From an uncultured Collinsella sp. (GTDB lineage Bacteria; Actinomycetota; Coriobacteriia; Coriobacteriales; Coriobacteriaceae), in assembly GCA_900550195.1 (NCBI GenBank), contig URRB01000002.1:62001-126000 (forward strand): 64,000 nt of DNA, given 5' to 3'. Made by a program: the position numbers and the translations under genes. Within the stretch, counting starts at the first letter, position 1. The number at the start of each line of letters is the position of its first letter. The notes beneath the pieces are model-generated. The model was not told where the DNA came from. It searched no databases and was given only the letters and a program-made list of their open reading frames with translations. Of this stretch, positions 23,685-30,932 are shown piece by piece.

Positions 23685-23710
23685 CAACCATTCGTATCCG
23701 GAGATGCGGC

Positions 23711-23950
23711 CTAGCTATCCTGGGATTCGTTTGCCGCATCCTCATCGTATTCCTGCTCGAGCTTGTCGGCCTCTCGCGGCGTCAACTCAAACTTGTCGAC
23801 CATATCGACCGCGCGGGAACCCAACTCAATCGCTTCGTCAAACAAATCGAGTGAACGCTCCAAGGAGGTATCCTTGGAGCGAACGGTAGCGATGATCTGG
23901 TCCAGACGGTCCGAGATCTCGTCAAAGTTGCGGACAGAACCCTCTGGCAT
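23711..23950 (-). CDS. xseB: Exodeoxyribonuclease VII small subunit
   Basis: A 79-residue XseB protein: a two-helix domain FDEISDRLDQIIATVRSKD ... SLERSLDLFDEAIEL and an acidic tail. It normally complexes with XseA to degrade single-stranded DNA. The ATG at 23950 follows GAGGAG, two bases after the nusB stop. The usual neighbour xseA is absent between nusB and xseB and from the rest of the window. Confidence 0.9.
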   Translation of the reverse strand: MPEGSVRNFDEISDRLDQIIATVRSKDTSLERSLDLFDEAIELGSRAVDMVDKFELTPREADKLEQEYDEDAANESQDS

Positions 23951-23952
23951 GG

Positions 23953-24537
23953 CTACTCCTCGACGGTACCGGTCTCGGCCTCGGCGACCTCAGCGTCCTC
24001 GTCGAGAACGCCGGCCTCGGCCTGAGCAACCGCAACCTTTGCGGCAGCCTCGGCAGCCTGTGCCTCCTCGCGAGCGCGATCCTCGGCCAGCAGCTCCTGG
24101 TATAGGTCCTCGCCCGGCAGCTCCTCGCTGCGAGCGATCTTGCCCAGCACGCCGTTGACGAACGACGCGGACTGGTCGGTGCCATAGGCCTTGGCAAGCT
24201 CGACGGCCTCGTTGATCACGATGGCGTCCGAGACCTCCTCGTCGGTGAGGAAACGCATCTCGTAAACGGCGATACGCAGCAGATTGCGGTCGGCACCGGG
24301 CATGCGCATAAGATCCCAGTTCTTGGCAACGGAGCGCAGAGCGCAGTCGATGCGGTCGATATGCTCGTAGGCACCGCGGCACAGCTCCAGCGCATAGGGG
24401 TCGAGGGGACCCTTCGAGATCAGGAAATCACCCTCGAGGACGCGCTCGAGCGGGCTGTCCGTGGCCTCGGCCTGGAACAGCAGCTGCAGCGCCTGACTGC
24501 GGGCAAGCGTACGCCCGCGATAAACCTTAAGGCTCAA
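23953..24537 (-). CDS. nusB: Transcription antitermination factor NusB
   Basis: A 194-residue NusB. The helical core (RSQALQLLFQAE; DRNLLRIAVYEM; VINEAVELAKAYGTDQSASFVNGVLGKI in parts) covers residues 10-150 and is intact; it binds boxA RNA with NusE in rRNA antitermination. A 45-residue Ala/Glu-rich acidic tail is additional to the usual length. The start is TTG at 24537, supported by AAGGAG seven bases upstream and no better alternative; it begins just after the asp23 stop. Confidence 0.92.
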   Translation of the reverse strand: MSLKVYRGRTLARSQALQLLFQAEATDSPLERVLEGDFLISKGPLDPYALELCRGAYEHIDRIDCALRSVAKNWDLMRMPGADRNLLRIAVYEMRFLTDEEVSDAIVINEAVELAKAYGTDQSASFVNGVLGKIARSEELPGEDLYQELLAEDRAREEAQAAEAAAKVAVAQAEAGVLDEDAEVAEAETGTVEE

Positions 24538-24540
24538 AGG

Positions 24541-24903
24541 TTACTCCTTGGGGAAAACGAGGCCGTCGATGCAAACGTCAACACGCTCAACCTCAACGCC
24601 AACCTGGGCATCGATGGCAGCGACCACGGCAGCGCGAACGGCCTCGGCGAGTTTCTTGAACGGATAGCCAAAGAACACCACGACACGCACGGTGAGTGCG
24701 AGCTTGTCGCCAACGACCTCGGCCTCGACAGCCGGCTCGGAAGCCGGGGCCTTGGACGAGAGCATCATGGAGACAAGATTAGTGGCAAGGTCCTTGACGC
24801 CAACGGAGGCGATGCCCTCGACATCGGACACGGCGCGCGAGACGATGGCGGTCAGAACATCGGGCGAAATGCCGATGCCGTCAATCTTGATTTCTTGGGG
24901 CAT
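24541..24903 (-). CDS. Asp23/Gls24-family envelope stress protein
   Basis: A 120-residue protein of the Asp23/Gls24 (DUF322) family, with IDGIGISPDVLTAIVSRAVSDVEGIASVG at the start (given in part) and VRVVVFFGYPFKKLAEAVR in the middle. Members are linked to membrane or alkaline stress, and the efp-asp23-nusB order is widespread in Firmicutes and Actinobacteria. The ATG at 24903 follows AGGAGG. Confidence 0.92.
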   Translation of the reverse strand: MPQEIKIDGIGISPDVLTAIVSRAVSDVEGIASVGVKDLATNLVSMMLSSKAPASEPAVEAEVVGDKLALTVRVVVFFGYPFKKLAEAVRAAVVAAIDAQVGVEVERVDVCIDGLVFPKE

Positions 24904-24927
24904 GAGTCCTCCTAGAAGAGTTGGTTG

Positions 24928-25491
24928 CTAGACGCGGGAGACGAACTTGCCGTCGCGGGTGTCAACCTTGATGACCTCGCCCTCGTTGAGGTACATGGGG
25001 ACCTGGATGACAGCGCCGGTGTCGATCGTGGCCGGCTTGGTGGAACCCTGGACGGTATCGCCCTTAAAGCCCGGGTCGGTCTGGACGATGGTGGTCTCGA
25101 TGAACATCGGCGGGGTCACGCCCATGAGCTCATCGTCGGCGAAGAGCAGCTGGCAGATGTCGTTCTCGCGCAGCCACTTGGAGTTCTCGCCCACCATGTC
25201 CTCGGGAACGGGAACCTGCTCATAGGACTCGTTGTCCATGAAGATGTAGTCGGTGCCATCGTTGTAGAGGTACTGGAACTCACGGGTGGTGAGCATGACG
25301 CTCTCGAACTTGGTGCCGGCGTTGCAGGTGTTCTCGACGACGCGGCCGCTCTTGATGTCGCGGGTCTTGTAGCGCACAAACGCGCCGCCCTTGCCCGGCT
25401 TGACATGCTGGAACTCGACGATGGTGTAGACCTTGTCCTTGATACGGAGACCGAGGCCGTTCTTGAAGTCGGCGGTAGAAATGGTAGGCAT
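24928..25491 (-). CDS. efp: Elongation factor P
   Basis: A 187-residue EF-P with the three usual beta domains; it relieves ribosome stalling at polyproline. The tip loop of domain I reads KPGKGGAFVR with Lys34 at the position that is modified in many bacteria. The ATG at 25491 follows AAAGG; the 11 upstream codons are spurious. It is the first gene of the run continuing to recN. Confidence 0.95.
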   Translation of the reverse strand: MPTISTADFKNGLGLRIKDKVYTIVEFQHVKPGKGGAFVRYKTRDIKSGRVVENTCNAGTKFESVMLTTREFQYLYNDGTDYIFMDNESYEQVPVPEDMVGENSKWLRENDICQLLFADDELMGVTPPMFIETTIVQTDPGFKGDTVQGSTKPATIDTGAVIQVPMYLNEGEVIKVDTRDGKFVSRV

Positions 25492-25584
25492 AGCGACCTT
25501 TCTTGTTATGGGCAGAACGCACAAGCGTCCAAATTACATACGACAGAAATTATACACTTGCAGACGGCGCCTGCGGCGAGCGCA

Positions 25585-25628
25585 TAAAAAGAGAACGCGG
25601 GGCGTCCGAATCGATTCGGACGCCCCGC
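25585..25628 (-). terminator. Intrinsic terminator after pepP
   Basis: A near-perfect palindrome of about 15-base arms (GCGGGGCGTCCGAAT and its complement, 25597-25628) with CTCTTTTT after it on the minus strand. It separates pepP from efp. Confidence 0.88.
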
Positions 25629-25650
25629 CCCAAAAATCTATCGAAATGGG

Positions 25651-26781
25651 CTAGCAATCGATGACGTGCAGGTCGTGCGGGGTCTTGGTGAAAGGCTCGT
25701 AGCCGTTCTCGGTGACCACGCCGTAATCCTCCAGGCGCACGCCGCCCACGCCGGGCAGGTAAACGCCGGGCTCCATGGTGACAACCGAGCCGATCGCGAT
25801 GGTGTTCTTGCTGCGGTTGAAGTTGGGCAGCTCGTGGATGTCGATACCGACGCCGTGGCCCAGGCCATGATTGTAGTAATCGCCATAGCCGGCATCGCCG
25901 ATGATCTTCTTGGAAAGCTTGAAGATGTCGTTACCCTCAACGCCCGGATGGATGGCGGCGACGCACTCCTCGTGCGTGCGGCGCACGAGCGCGTACAGGT
26001 CGAGCTGCTCCTGCGTGGGCTCGCCCATCACGACGGTGCGCGTCATGTCGGAGCGGTAATCGCAGTAGCCCGCGCCGTAATCCATGAGAACGAAATCGCC
26101 CTTCTCGATCACGCGATCGCTCGGCACGGCATGCGGGTTGGCGGTGTTGGGACCGCTCGCCACGATGGAGCCGAAGGCAAGGCTGTCGGCGCCGTTGGCG
26201 AACATAAAGTTCTCGAGCTCGTTGCGAACCTGCTTCTCGGTCATACCGGGCTTAATAAAGCCGAGCATGTGCTGGAAAGCGGCATCGGTGATCGACTGCG
26301 CATGGCGCATAAGCTCAATCTCCTCGGCATCCTTGATGGCGCGCATCTTGCGGATGTCGTCGTGCATCAGCGGTAGGATGCAGGCGACGGAACGGTCCTC
26401 CAGGCCGCGCTGAATACCCTGGTAGAAGTTAATCTGCATATCGTCCTCGACAGCACAGACACGGCACTTGTTAGCCGCAATCTTGCCGGCGACCCAGCCG
26501 GGGATGGTACCCTCGTCCATGTCGTAAACCCAGGGGCTGCCGGCGGGCGTGTTCTCCTCAAAGCTGTTGAGGTAGCGCGAGTCGGTATGGAACAGGCACT
26601 GGTCGGCCGTAATAAACGCCGCGTGCGGGAATTCAAAGGTGTAATCGAAAACGCCCTTCACGCCCGTAAGCCAACGAAGGTTGGCCTCGTCGCGCACCAC
26701 GATGGCGTCGTAGCCACGCTCGGCCATCAGGGCACGGACACGCTCGATACGACCGGCAGGACCGGCAGCAAACTCAGACAT
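25651..26781 (-). CDS. pepP: Xaa-Pro aminopeptidase (M24 family)
   Basis: A 376-residue metallopeptidase that removes N-terminal residues before proline. An N-terminal creatinase-like domain (about 1-135) precedes the pita-bread catalytic domain. The five metal ligands are visible: two Asp in DYGAGYCDYRSDMT, His in GLGHGVGIDIHELP, and Glu in MEPGVY and RLEDYG. The ATG at 26781 follows AAAGGAA. It stands upstream of efp, as often seen. Confidence 0.94.
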   Translation of the reverse strand: MSEFAAGPAGRIERVRALMAERGYDAIVVRDEANLRWLTGVKGVFDYTFEFPHAAFITADQCLFHTDSRYLNSFEENTPAGSPWVYDMDEGTIPGWVAGKIAANKCRVCAVEDDMQINFYQGIQRGLEDRSVACILPLMHDDIRKMRAIKDAEEIELMRHAQSITDAAFQHMLGFIKPGMTEKQVRNELENFMFANGADSLAFGSIVASGPNTANPHAVPSDRVIEKGDFVLMDYGAGYCDYRSDMTRTVVMGEPTQEQLDLYALVRRTHEECVAAIHPGVEGNDIFKLSKKIIGDAGYGDYYNHGLGHGVGIDIHELPNFNRSKNTIAIGSVVTMEPGVYLPGVGGVRLEDYGVVTENGYEPFTKTPHDLHVIDC

Positions 26782-26913
26782 GCAGATTCCTTTCTTGTTG
26801 TCTCTATAAAGACGGGACGGGTCTCAACCGAACGACGGAATCGCATGCGATCCGCAACCGATTGGAAACCCGCCCCTCAACATGATACGAAAGACGATGG
26901 ATGTCAATAAAAC

Positions 26914-28023
26914 TTAGAGAAGTTCTTTGCGAGAAGCCAAGTAGGCGTGAGCATGGCGCTCAAGAACCTCGTCCTCAACGCACGTTAGACGAATAGCGCC
27001 GAGTGCCGCGGGCAGCGGCAACATACTGCGGTTCGAGCGGACAAACTGCTGCCTGCGGAACTCCTCGATATATGCGGCAGGCTCCAGATCGAAGGCAAGT
27101 TCCTCGATGCCAAAGTCCTCCAGGCAGTCATCGACCTCAAAGACGTAATCGATATCAAAGTCGCAGGCATCATGTGCTAGGCGCGCCTCAAAGCGCATGC
27201 CCTCGGATAACAGCTGATAGGCAGGGACCTGCGAGGCGGCATCGCCCAAGCAGGCGCGCAGGGTACGCTCCCCCGTCTTGCCAAAATCGAGCGCATGGCG
27301 AGCGCTCGGGTTCGTGGCCATCAGTACGTCCTTACGGGCAGTCTGAGACCATTGAACGGCATTGACGAGCGCGACCTCCTCGCCCGCGAGAATCTCGGGG
27401 ACGGTCTCAGTAAACTGATTCCAGCGGGACTTACTGCTCGAAAGCATGGTGCCAACAAGCACCACAAAGCCGAGCTTGAGGTCCTCGGGGTCCGCCTCAC
27501 GAACAAGGTCGAGGTCACACACGACCAAGCCCGGTTCGGGACGGAACGCGATAGCGGGAAGCGCATTGGCCGACGAGGCGACGAGCGGCTTCATGGTCGT
27601 CGCGACCGTGAGCATGGCGTCAAAGGTCGTCGGCAACAGCGCGCACTCGGTTCGGCCGCACCACTGGTTGGCGCACCAGCTAACAACCGAGCAGGTTGCG
27701 GCATCGCCAACGGCGACAACCAGATCGTCGCAGGTAACGCCGTTGGCAGACAGGGCGCCAAAGATAGCATCAGCATCGGCCAGCGTGGCACCAGCAGGCG
27801 AAACCTCAAGGACTAGCAGCGACACGGCAAAACCGGCGTCGACCAGCGCATGCTCGACGACTTCACCAAAACGCTCAGATGTGGCGGTGTTCCAAACGAC
27901 CATCGCGCGCTTAGGCTTGCCCACGGCCGAGGCAAACATACGCGACAGTTCATCGAACGCGCCCAATCCGACGCGGACATCGACGCTGCGGTTTTGGAAA
28001 TTGATCAGTTGACGGCGAATCAT
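26914..28023 (-). CDS. AroB-like (3-dehydroquinate synthase fold) protein with altered active site
   Basis: A 369-residue protein recognisable as AroB-like by order of elements: DDLVVAVGDAATCSVVSWCANQ aligns with the NAD loop (normally LGGGVVGDLAGF), LLPTTFDAMLTVATTMKPL with QVPTTLLAQVDSSVGGKTG, and RHALDFGKTGERTLRA with RxxLNFGHTxGHAxE. The glycine triplet, the GGK lysine and both His of GHTxGHA are replaced, so Zn2+ and substrate binding look lost. It overlaps aroK by four bases (ATGA) and is clearly co-translated with it. Either a pseudoenzyme or a divergent activity; the standard DHQS label would be unsafe. A bona fide aroB may lie elsewhere. Confidence 0.75.
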   Translation of the reverse strand: MIRRQLINFQNRSVDVRVGLGAFDELSRMFASAVGKPKRAMVVWNTATSERFGEVVEHALVDAGFAVSLLVLEVSPAGATLADADAIFGALSANGVTCDDLVVAVGDAATCSVVSWCANQWCGRTECALLPTTFDAMLTVATTMKPLVASSANALPAIAFRPEPGLVVCDLDLVREADPEDLKLGFVVLVGTMLSSSKSRWNQFTETVPEILAGEEVALVNAVQWSQTARKDVLMATNPSARHALDFGKTGERTLRACLGDAASQVPAYQLLSEGMRFEARLAHDACDFDIDYVFEVDDCLEDFGIEELAFDLEPAAYIEEFRRQQFVRSNRSMLPLPAALGAIRLTCVEDEVLERHAHAYLASRKELL

Positions 28024-28553
28024 AGCAGCCCACGCTCCAAAAGCATCTCGGCACAAAGGTAGGAAACGTCCTCGAAGGACTTGTTGCGAATATCAAGGGT
28101 AAGGTCGGCGGCCTGGCGATACAGCGGACGGCGATGCTCAAACAGGCGCGCGGCATGCTCGGGAGAGCGAAAATCGGGGCGCGTGTCGGACCGACGAATC
28201 TGGCGAATCGAATCCTCGAAGTCACCCTCGAGGTACACGCACGTACCCATTTCGTGCATCAGCTCAATATTCACCGGCGTCTCGACAATGCCGCCCCCGC
28301 ACGAAACCAACAGGCTGCGCTCACTTTGGAGCGAACGGAGCGCCGAGGTCTCGAGCTCGCGAAAACGATCCTCGCCCTCGGTCTGAAAAATCTCGGTTAC
28401 CGACTTGCCGCAACGGCGCACGACCAGACGGTCGGTATCGATAAAACGCCGCTTGAACATAGTGCCGACGTTGCGCGCGAGCGTCGATTTGCCCGCGCCC
28501 AAAAAGCCGATAAAGAAGATATGGTCGCAGCCGTGTTTGGTGTGCTGGGACAT
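28020..28553 (-). CDS. aroK: Shikimate kinase
   Basis: A 177-residue P-loop kinase phosphorylating shikimate. Walker A GFLGAGKST (16-24), IDTD for Mg2+/shikimate, EGEDRFRELE with the substrate Arg and SCGGGIV are intact, and a lid Arg is in RRPLYRQ. It overlaps the AroB-like gene by four bases. Together they form the aromatic pathway part of this operon. Confidence 0.92.
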   Translation of the reverse strand: MSQHTKHGCDHIFFIGFLGAGKSTLARNVGTMFKRRFIDTDRLVVRRCGKSVTEIFQTEGEDRFRELETSALRSLQSERSLLVSCGGGIVETPVNIELMHEMGTCVYLEGDFEDSIRQIRRSDTRPDFRSPEHAARLFEHRRPLYRQAADLTLDIRNKSFEDVSYLCAEMLLERGLL

Positions 28554-28561
28554 AGCGAGAC

Positions 28562-29059
28562 CTATTCCTCGCAGGGAAGGTCGCGAAGGGCCCGGCGCTC
28601 AAAGATACGGAAGATCTGCGTATACCACAGGTCCTGCGTCGCCTGCGGCTTTACCAGGATGGTATCGACGCCGGCGAAGTTGCCGCTCCACACGTCCGTG
28701 TAGAGCTGATCACCGATCAGCACCGCCTCGTCGGCCGTGGCGCCGAGGCGCTTAAGACCCGCCTTGAGGGCAAACGGCGCCGGCTTCATGGCGTGGCTGA
28801 TGGCCTCGAGTCCCAGCTCGCGTGCAGAGCTCATGACCTGGTCGCGATGCCAGTTGTTGGACACCATGCACAGCTTAAAGCCTTTGGCGCGGGCGGCATC
28901 GAGCCAAGCGGAAACCGCGGCGGGAACCTGCTCGGTGTCGCGCGGCACCAAGGTGTTATCGCGATCGAGCAGAATGGCGCGTTTGCCGTCGGCCCACAGG
29001 GTATTAAGGTCGATGCGATCGACCGAGGCAACGTAACGTTTGGGGCTAAAAATCCTCAT
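28562..29059 (-). CDS. YqeG-family HAD phosphatase
   Basis: A 165-residue HAD IIIA phosphatase related to YqeG/PGP phosphatase. Motif I AILLDRDNTLVPR has the Asp nucleophile pair; VSNN is motif II, KPAPFALK motif III and IGDQLYTDV motif IV. Homologues dephosphorylate phosphatidylglycerophosphate in some lineages. The ATG at 29059 is one base from the mltG stop; the 75 upstream codons overlap mltG and are spurious. Confidence 0.88.
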   Translation of the reverse strand: MRIFSPKRYVASVDRIDLNTLWADGKRAILLDRDNTLVPRDTEQVPAAVSAWLDAARAKGFKLCMVSNNWHRDQVMSSARELGLEAISHAMKPAPFALKAGLKRLGATADEAVLIGDQLYTDVWSGNFAGVDTILVKPQATQDLWYTQIFRIFERRALRDLPCEE

Positions 29060-29060
29060 G

Positions 29061-30494
29061 CTAATTCCAAGACTGTTGATGCTCTTCGTAGGTTTGCGAG
29101 AAGTACTCCTCGTCCTGCGTAATGTAGAAATACAGGTCATCGGAGTCGGTCGGCTCAAGCGTGGCCTTGAGTGCCTCGAGCGACGGAGAGCAGATGGGCG
29201 TGGGCGGCAGACCCTCATGCTTATAGGTGTTATACGGACTATCGCTCTGCAGGTCGTCGGCGGTAACCTCGCCACCGGTGACATACATCATAGTCGCATC
29301 GCTATTGAGATAGCGCAGACCGTCGAGCTTGCCGGCAAGGCGGTTGTAGAAAACCGAGGCCACATGCGCACGTTGATCGGCGTTGAGGCCCTCGCGCTCA
29401 ACGATAGAGGCCAAGTTGACGATGTCGTAGTCGGACATCTCCACACCGTAGCGTTCCTTGATCTTGGCTTCGCAGCTCGCAAAGTCAAGCGACTTGTACT
29501 CGGTCTTAAACTGATCGAGCATAGCGCGAATCACGTCATCGGCCGTCGGCGAATCGCCCAGCGAATAGGTCTTGGGGAACAAGAAACCCTCGAGCGAATC
29601 GTTGGCGGCGCCCTTAAGGAAGCTATAGTCGTCCACGTAGTTGGAGGCCTTGGCCTGGTTGAGGAAGTCTTCCTTAGAGATGCTGTCGTAGGCCTGGGCC
29701 ACACGGTCGGCGACTTGATCGACCGTCAGGCCCTCAGGGATAGTCAGCGTATTGGAGCCCGCGTTGGGGCCTTCCATGAGCTGCTGAACAACCTTGGTCG
29801 CATCCATGAGTGTGGTGAACGAATAATCACCAGGCTTGAGCGACATATCGGCGTTGAGCTTTTTCACCGCCGCATAGTAATCCTTGGGATTTTCTACGAT
29901 ATGGTTCTCGGAGAGAATCGAAGCGATGCTGTCACCCGAGGCACCATCGGGAATCGTGATAGTAACCTGCTGGCCTGCAACGACTTTCGCACCCTCACCG
30001 CCAAAGAAGCCCTTGACGGCTGGCACGACAAAGAAAACGATCGCGACAAGCGCAAGCACGGCAACAACGCCACCGATAATCATAGGCACCGGGGAGCTTT
30101 TCTTTTGAGCACCGCGACGAGCATGCGTGTTGTAGCTCGAGCGGGTCGCCGGAGCAACGCCATGCGAACCACGAGCGTGATGCGAATGCGATTGGGGGGC
30201 CTGCGTTCGCTGGGTAGGTGCCTGCTGCTTAAAGCGGGTGCCGCCTGCAGGCTGGGCCGTACGAGCAGTGGGCTGCTGAACCGCGTGAGAAGCCGAATGC
30301 TGAACCGAACGAGCAGAAGGCTGCTGACCCGTCCGTTGAACAGGTTGGGCCGAACGAGAGAAGGACTGCGCCGGGCGCGCGGCAGGCTGAGCTGCGCGCT
30401 GCGTCGGCTGTGCCGGACGCTGGCCAGGCTGGGCAGGGCGCGACGCCGGCTGCTGTGTACGATTCGGCTGGCGCGGATCGGAAGCACTAGGCAT
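29061..30494 (-). CDS. mltG: Endolytic murein transglycosylase MltG
   Basis: A 477-residue membrane-anchored lytic transglycosylase that trims nascent glycan strands. Residues 1-125 are an unusually long cytoplasmic Pro/Gln/Arg/Ser-rich low-complexity tail. A transmembrane helix follows (MIIGGVVAVLALVAIVFFVV), then a LysM-like region and the YceG catalytic domain with the Glu in IVEREGL and the downstream LNSDATMMY. The start at 30494 overlaps ruvX by eight bases. Confidence 0.92.
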   Translation of the reverse strand: MPSASDPRQPNRTQQPASRPAQPGQRPAQPTQRAAQPAARPAQSFSRSAQPVQRTGQQPSARSVQHSASHAVQQPTARTAQPAGGTRFKQQAPTQRTQAPQSHSHHARGSHGVAPATRSSYNTHARRGAQKKSSPVPMIIGGVVAVLALVAIVFFVVPAVKGFFGGEGAKVVAGQQVTITIPDGASGDSIASILSENHIVENPKDYYAAVKKLNADMSLKPGDYSFTTLMDATKVVQQLMEGPNAGSNTLTIPEGLTVDQVADRVAQAYDSISKEDFLNQAKASNYVDDYSFLKGAANDSLEGFLFPKTYSLGDSPTADDVIRAMLDQFKTEYKSLDFASCEAKIKERYGVEMSDYDIVNLASIVEREGLNADQRAHVASVFYNRLAGKLDGLRYLNSDATMMYVTGGEVTADDLQSDSPYNTYKHEGLPPTPICSPSLEALKATLEPTDSDDLYFYITQDEEYFSQTYEEHQQSWN

Positions 30495-30915
30495 GCGAAA
30501 CCTCCTCGTTTTTACGATCGAGCCACGTCTGCAAAAACAGGCTGGCGGCAATCATGTCGATCTTGCCCCTCATCTGCTTTTCGTTGAGTCCCTGCTCGCG
30601 CAGGATACGCTTGGCCTCTTGCGAGGACAGACGCTCGTCCTCAAACTCCAACGGAAGATCGAGCTCGTCGGCAATCTTTTGCGCCACAGCGGCAACGCGC
30701 TCGGCCTGAGGGCCGGGCTCACCGGCCATGGTCAGGGGACGTCCGCTTACCAGGATGTCGGGCTCATAGTCCTCAACCAGGTAGCGGAACGTCTTGGCCA
30801 TACCGGTGACCTCGGCAGCCGGAAGCACCTTGACAGGCATCGCCATCTTGCCATCACGGCTCGAGACGGCGATGCCAATCCTGGTCTCCCCTATGTCCAG
30901 CGCGAGCGCAACCAC
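30487..30915 (-). CDS. ruvX: Putative pre-16S rRNA nuclease / RuvX (YqgF)
   Basis: A 142-residue RNase H-fold protein of the YqgF family: LDIGETRIGIAVSS has the first catalytic Asp, FEDERLSSQEA the Glu/Asp pair, and DMIAASLFLQTWLD the last Asp. It processes 16S rRNA ends and has been proposed as a resolvase. It lies between alaS and mltG, the standard order. Confidence 0.93.
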   Translation of the reverse strand: MVALALDIGETRIGIAVSSRDGKMAMPVKVLPAAEVTGMAKTFRYLVEDYEPDILVSGRPLTMAGEPGPQAERVAAVAQKIADELDLPLEFEDERLSSQEAKRILREQGLNEKQMRGKIDMIAASLFLQTWLDRKNEEVSHA

Positions 30916-30932
30916 AGTGACTTCTTAGATTC

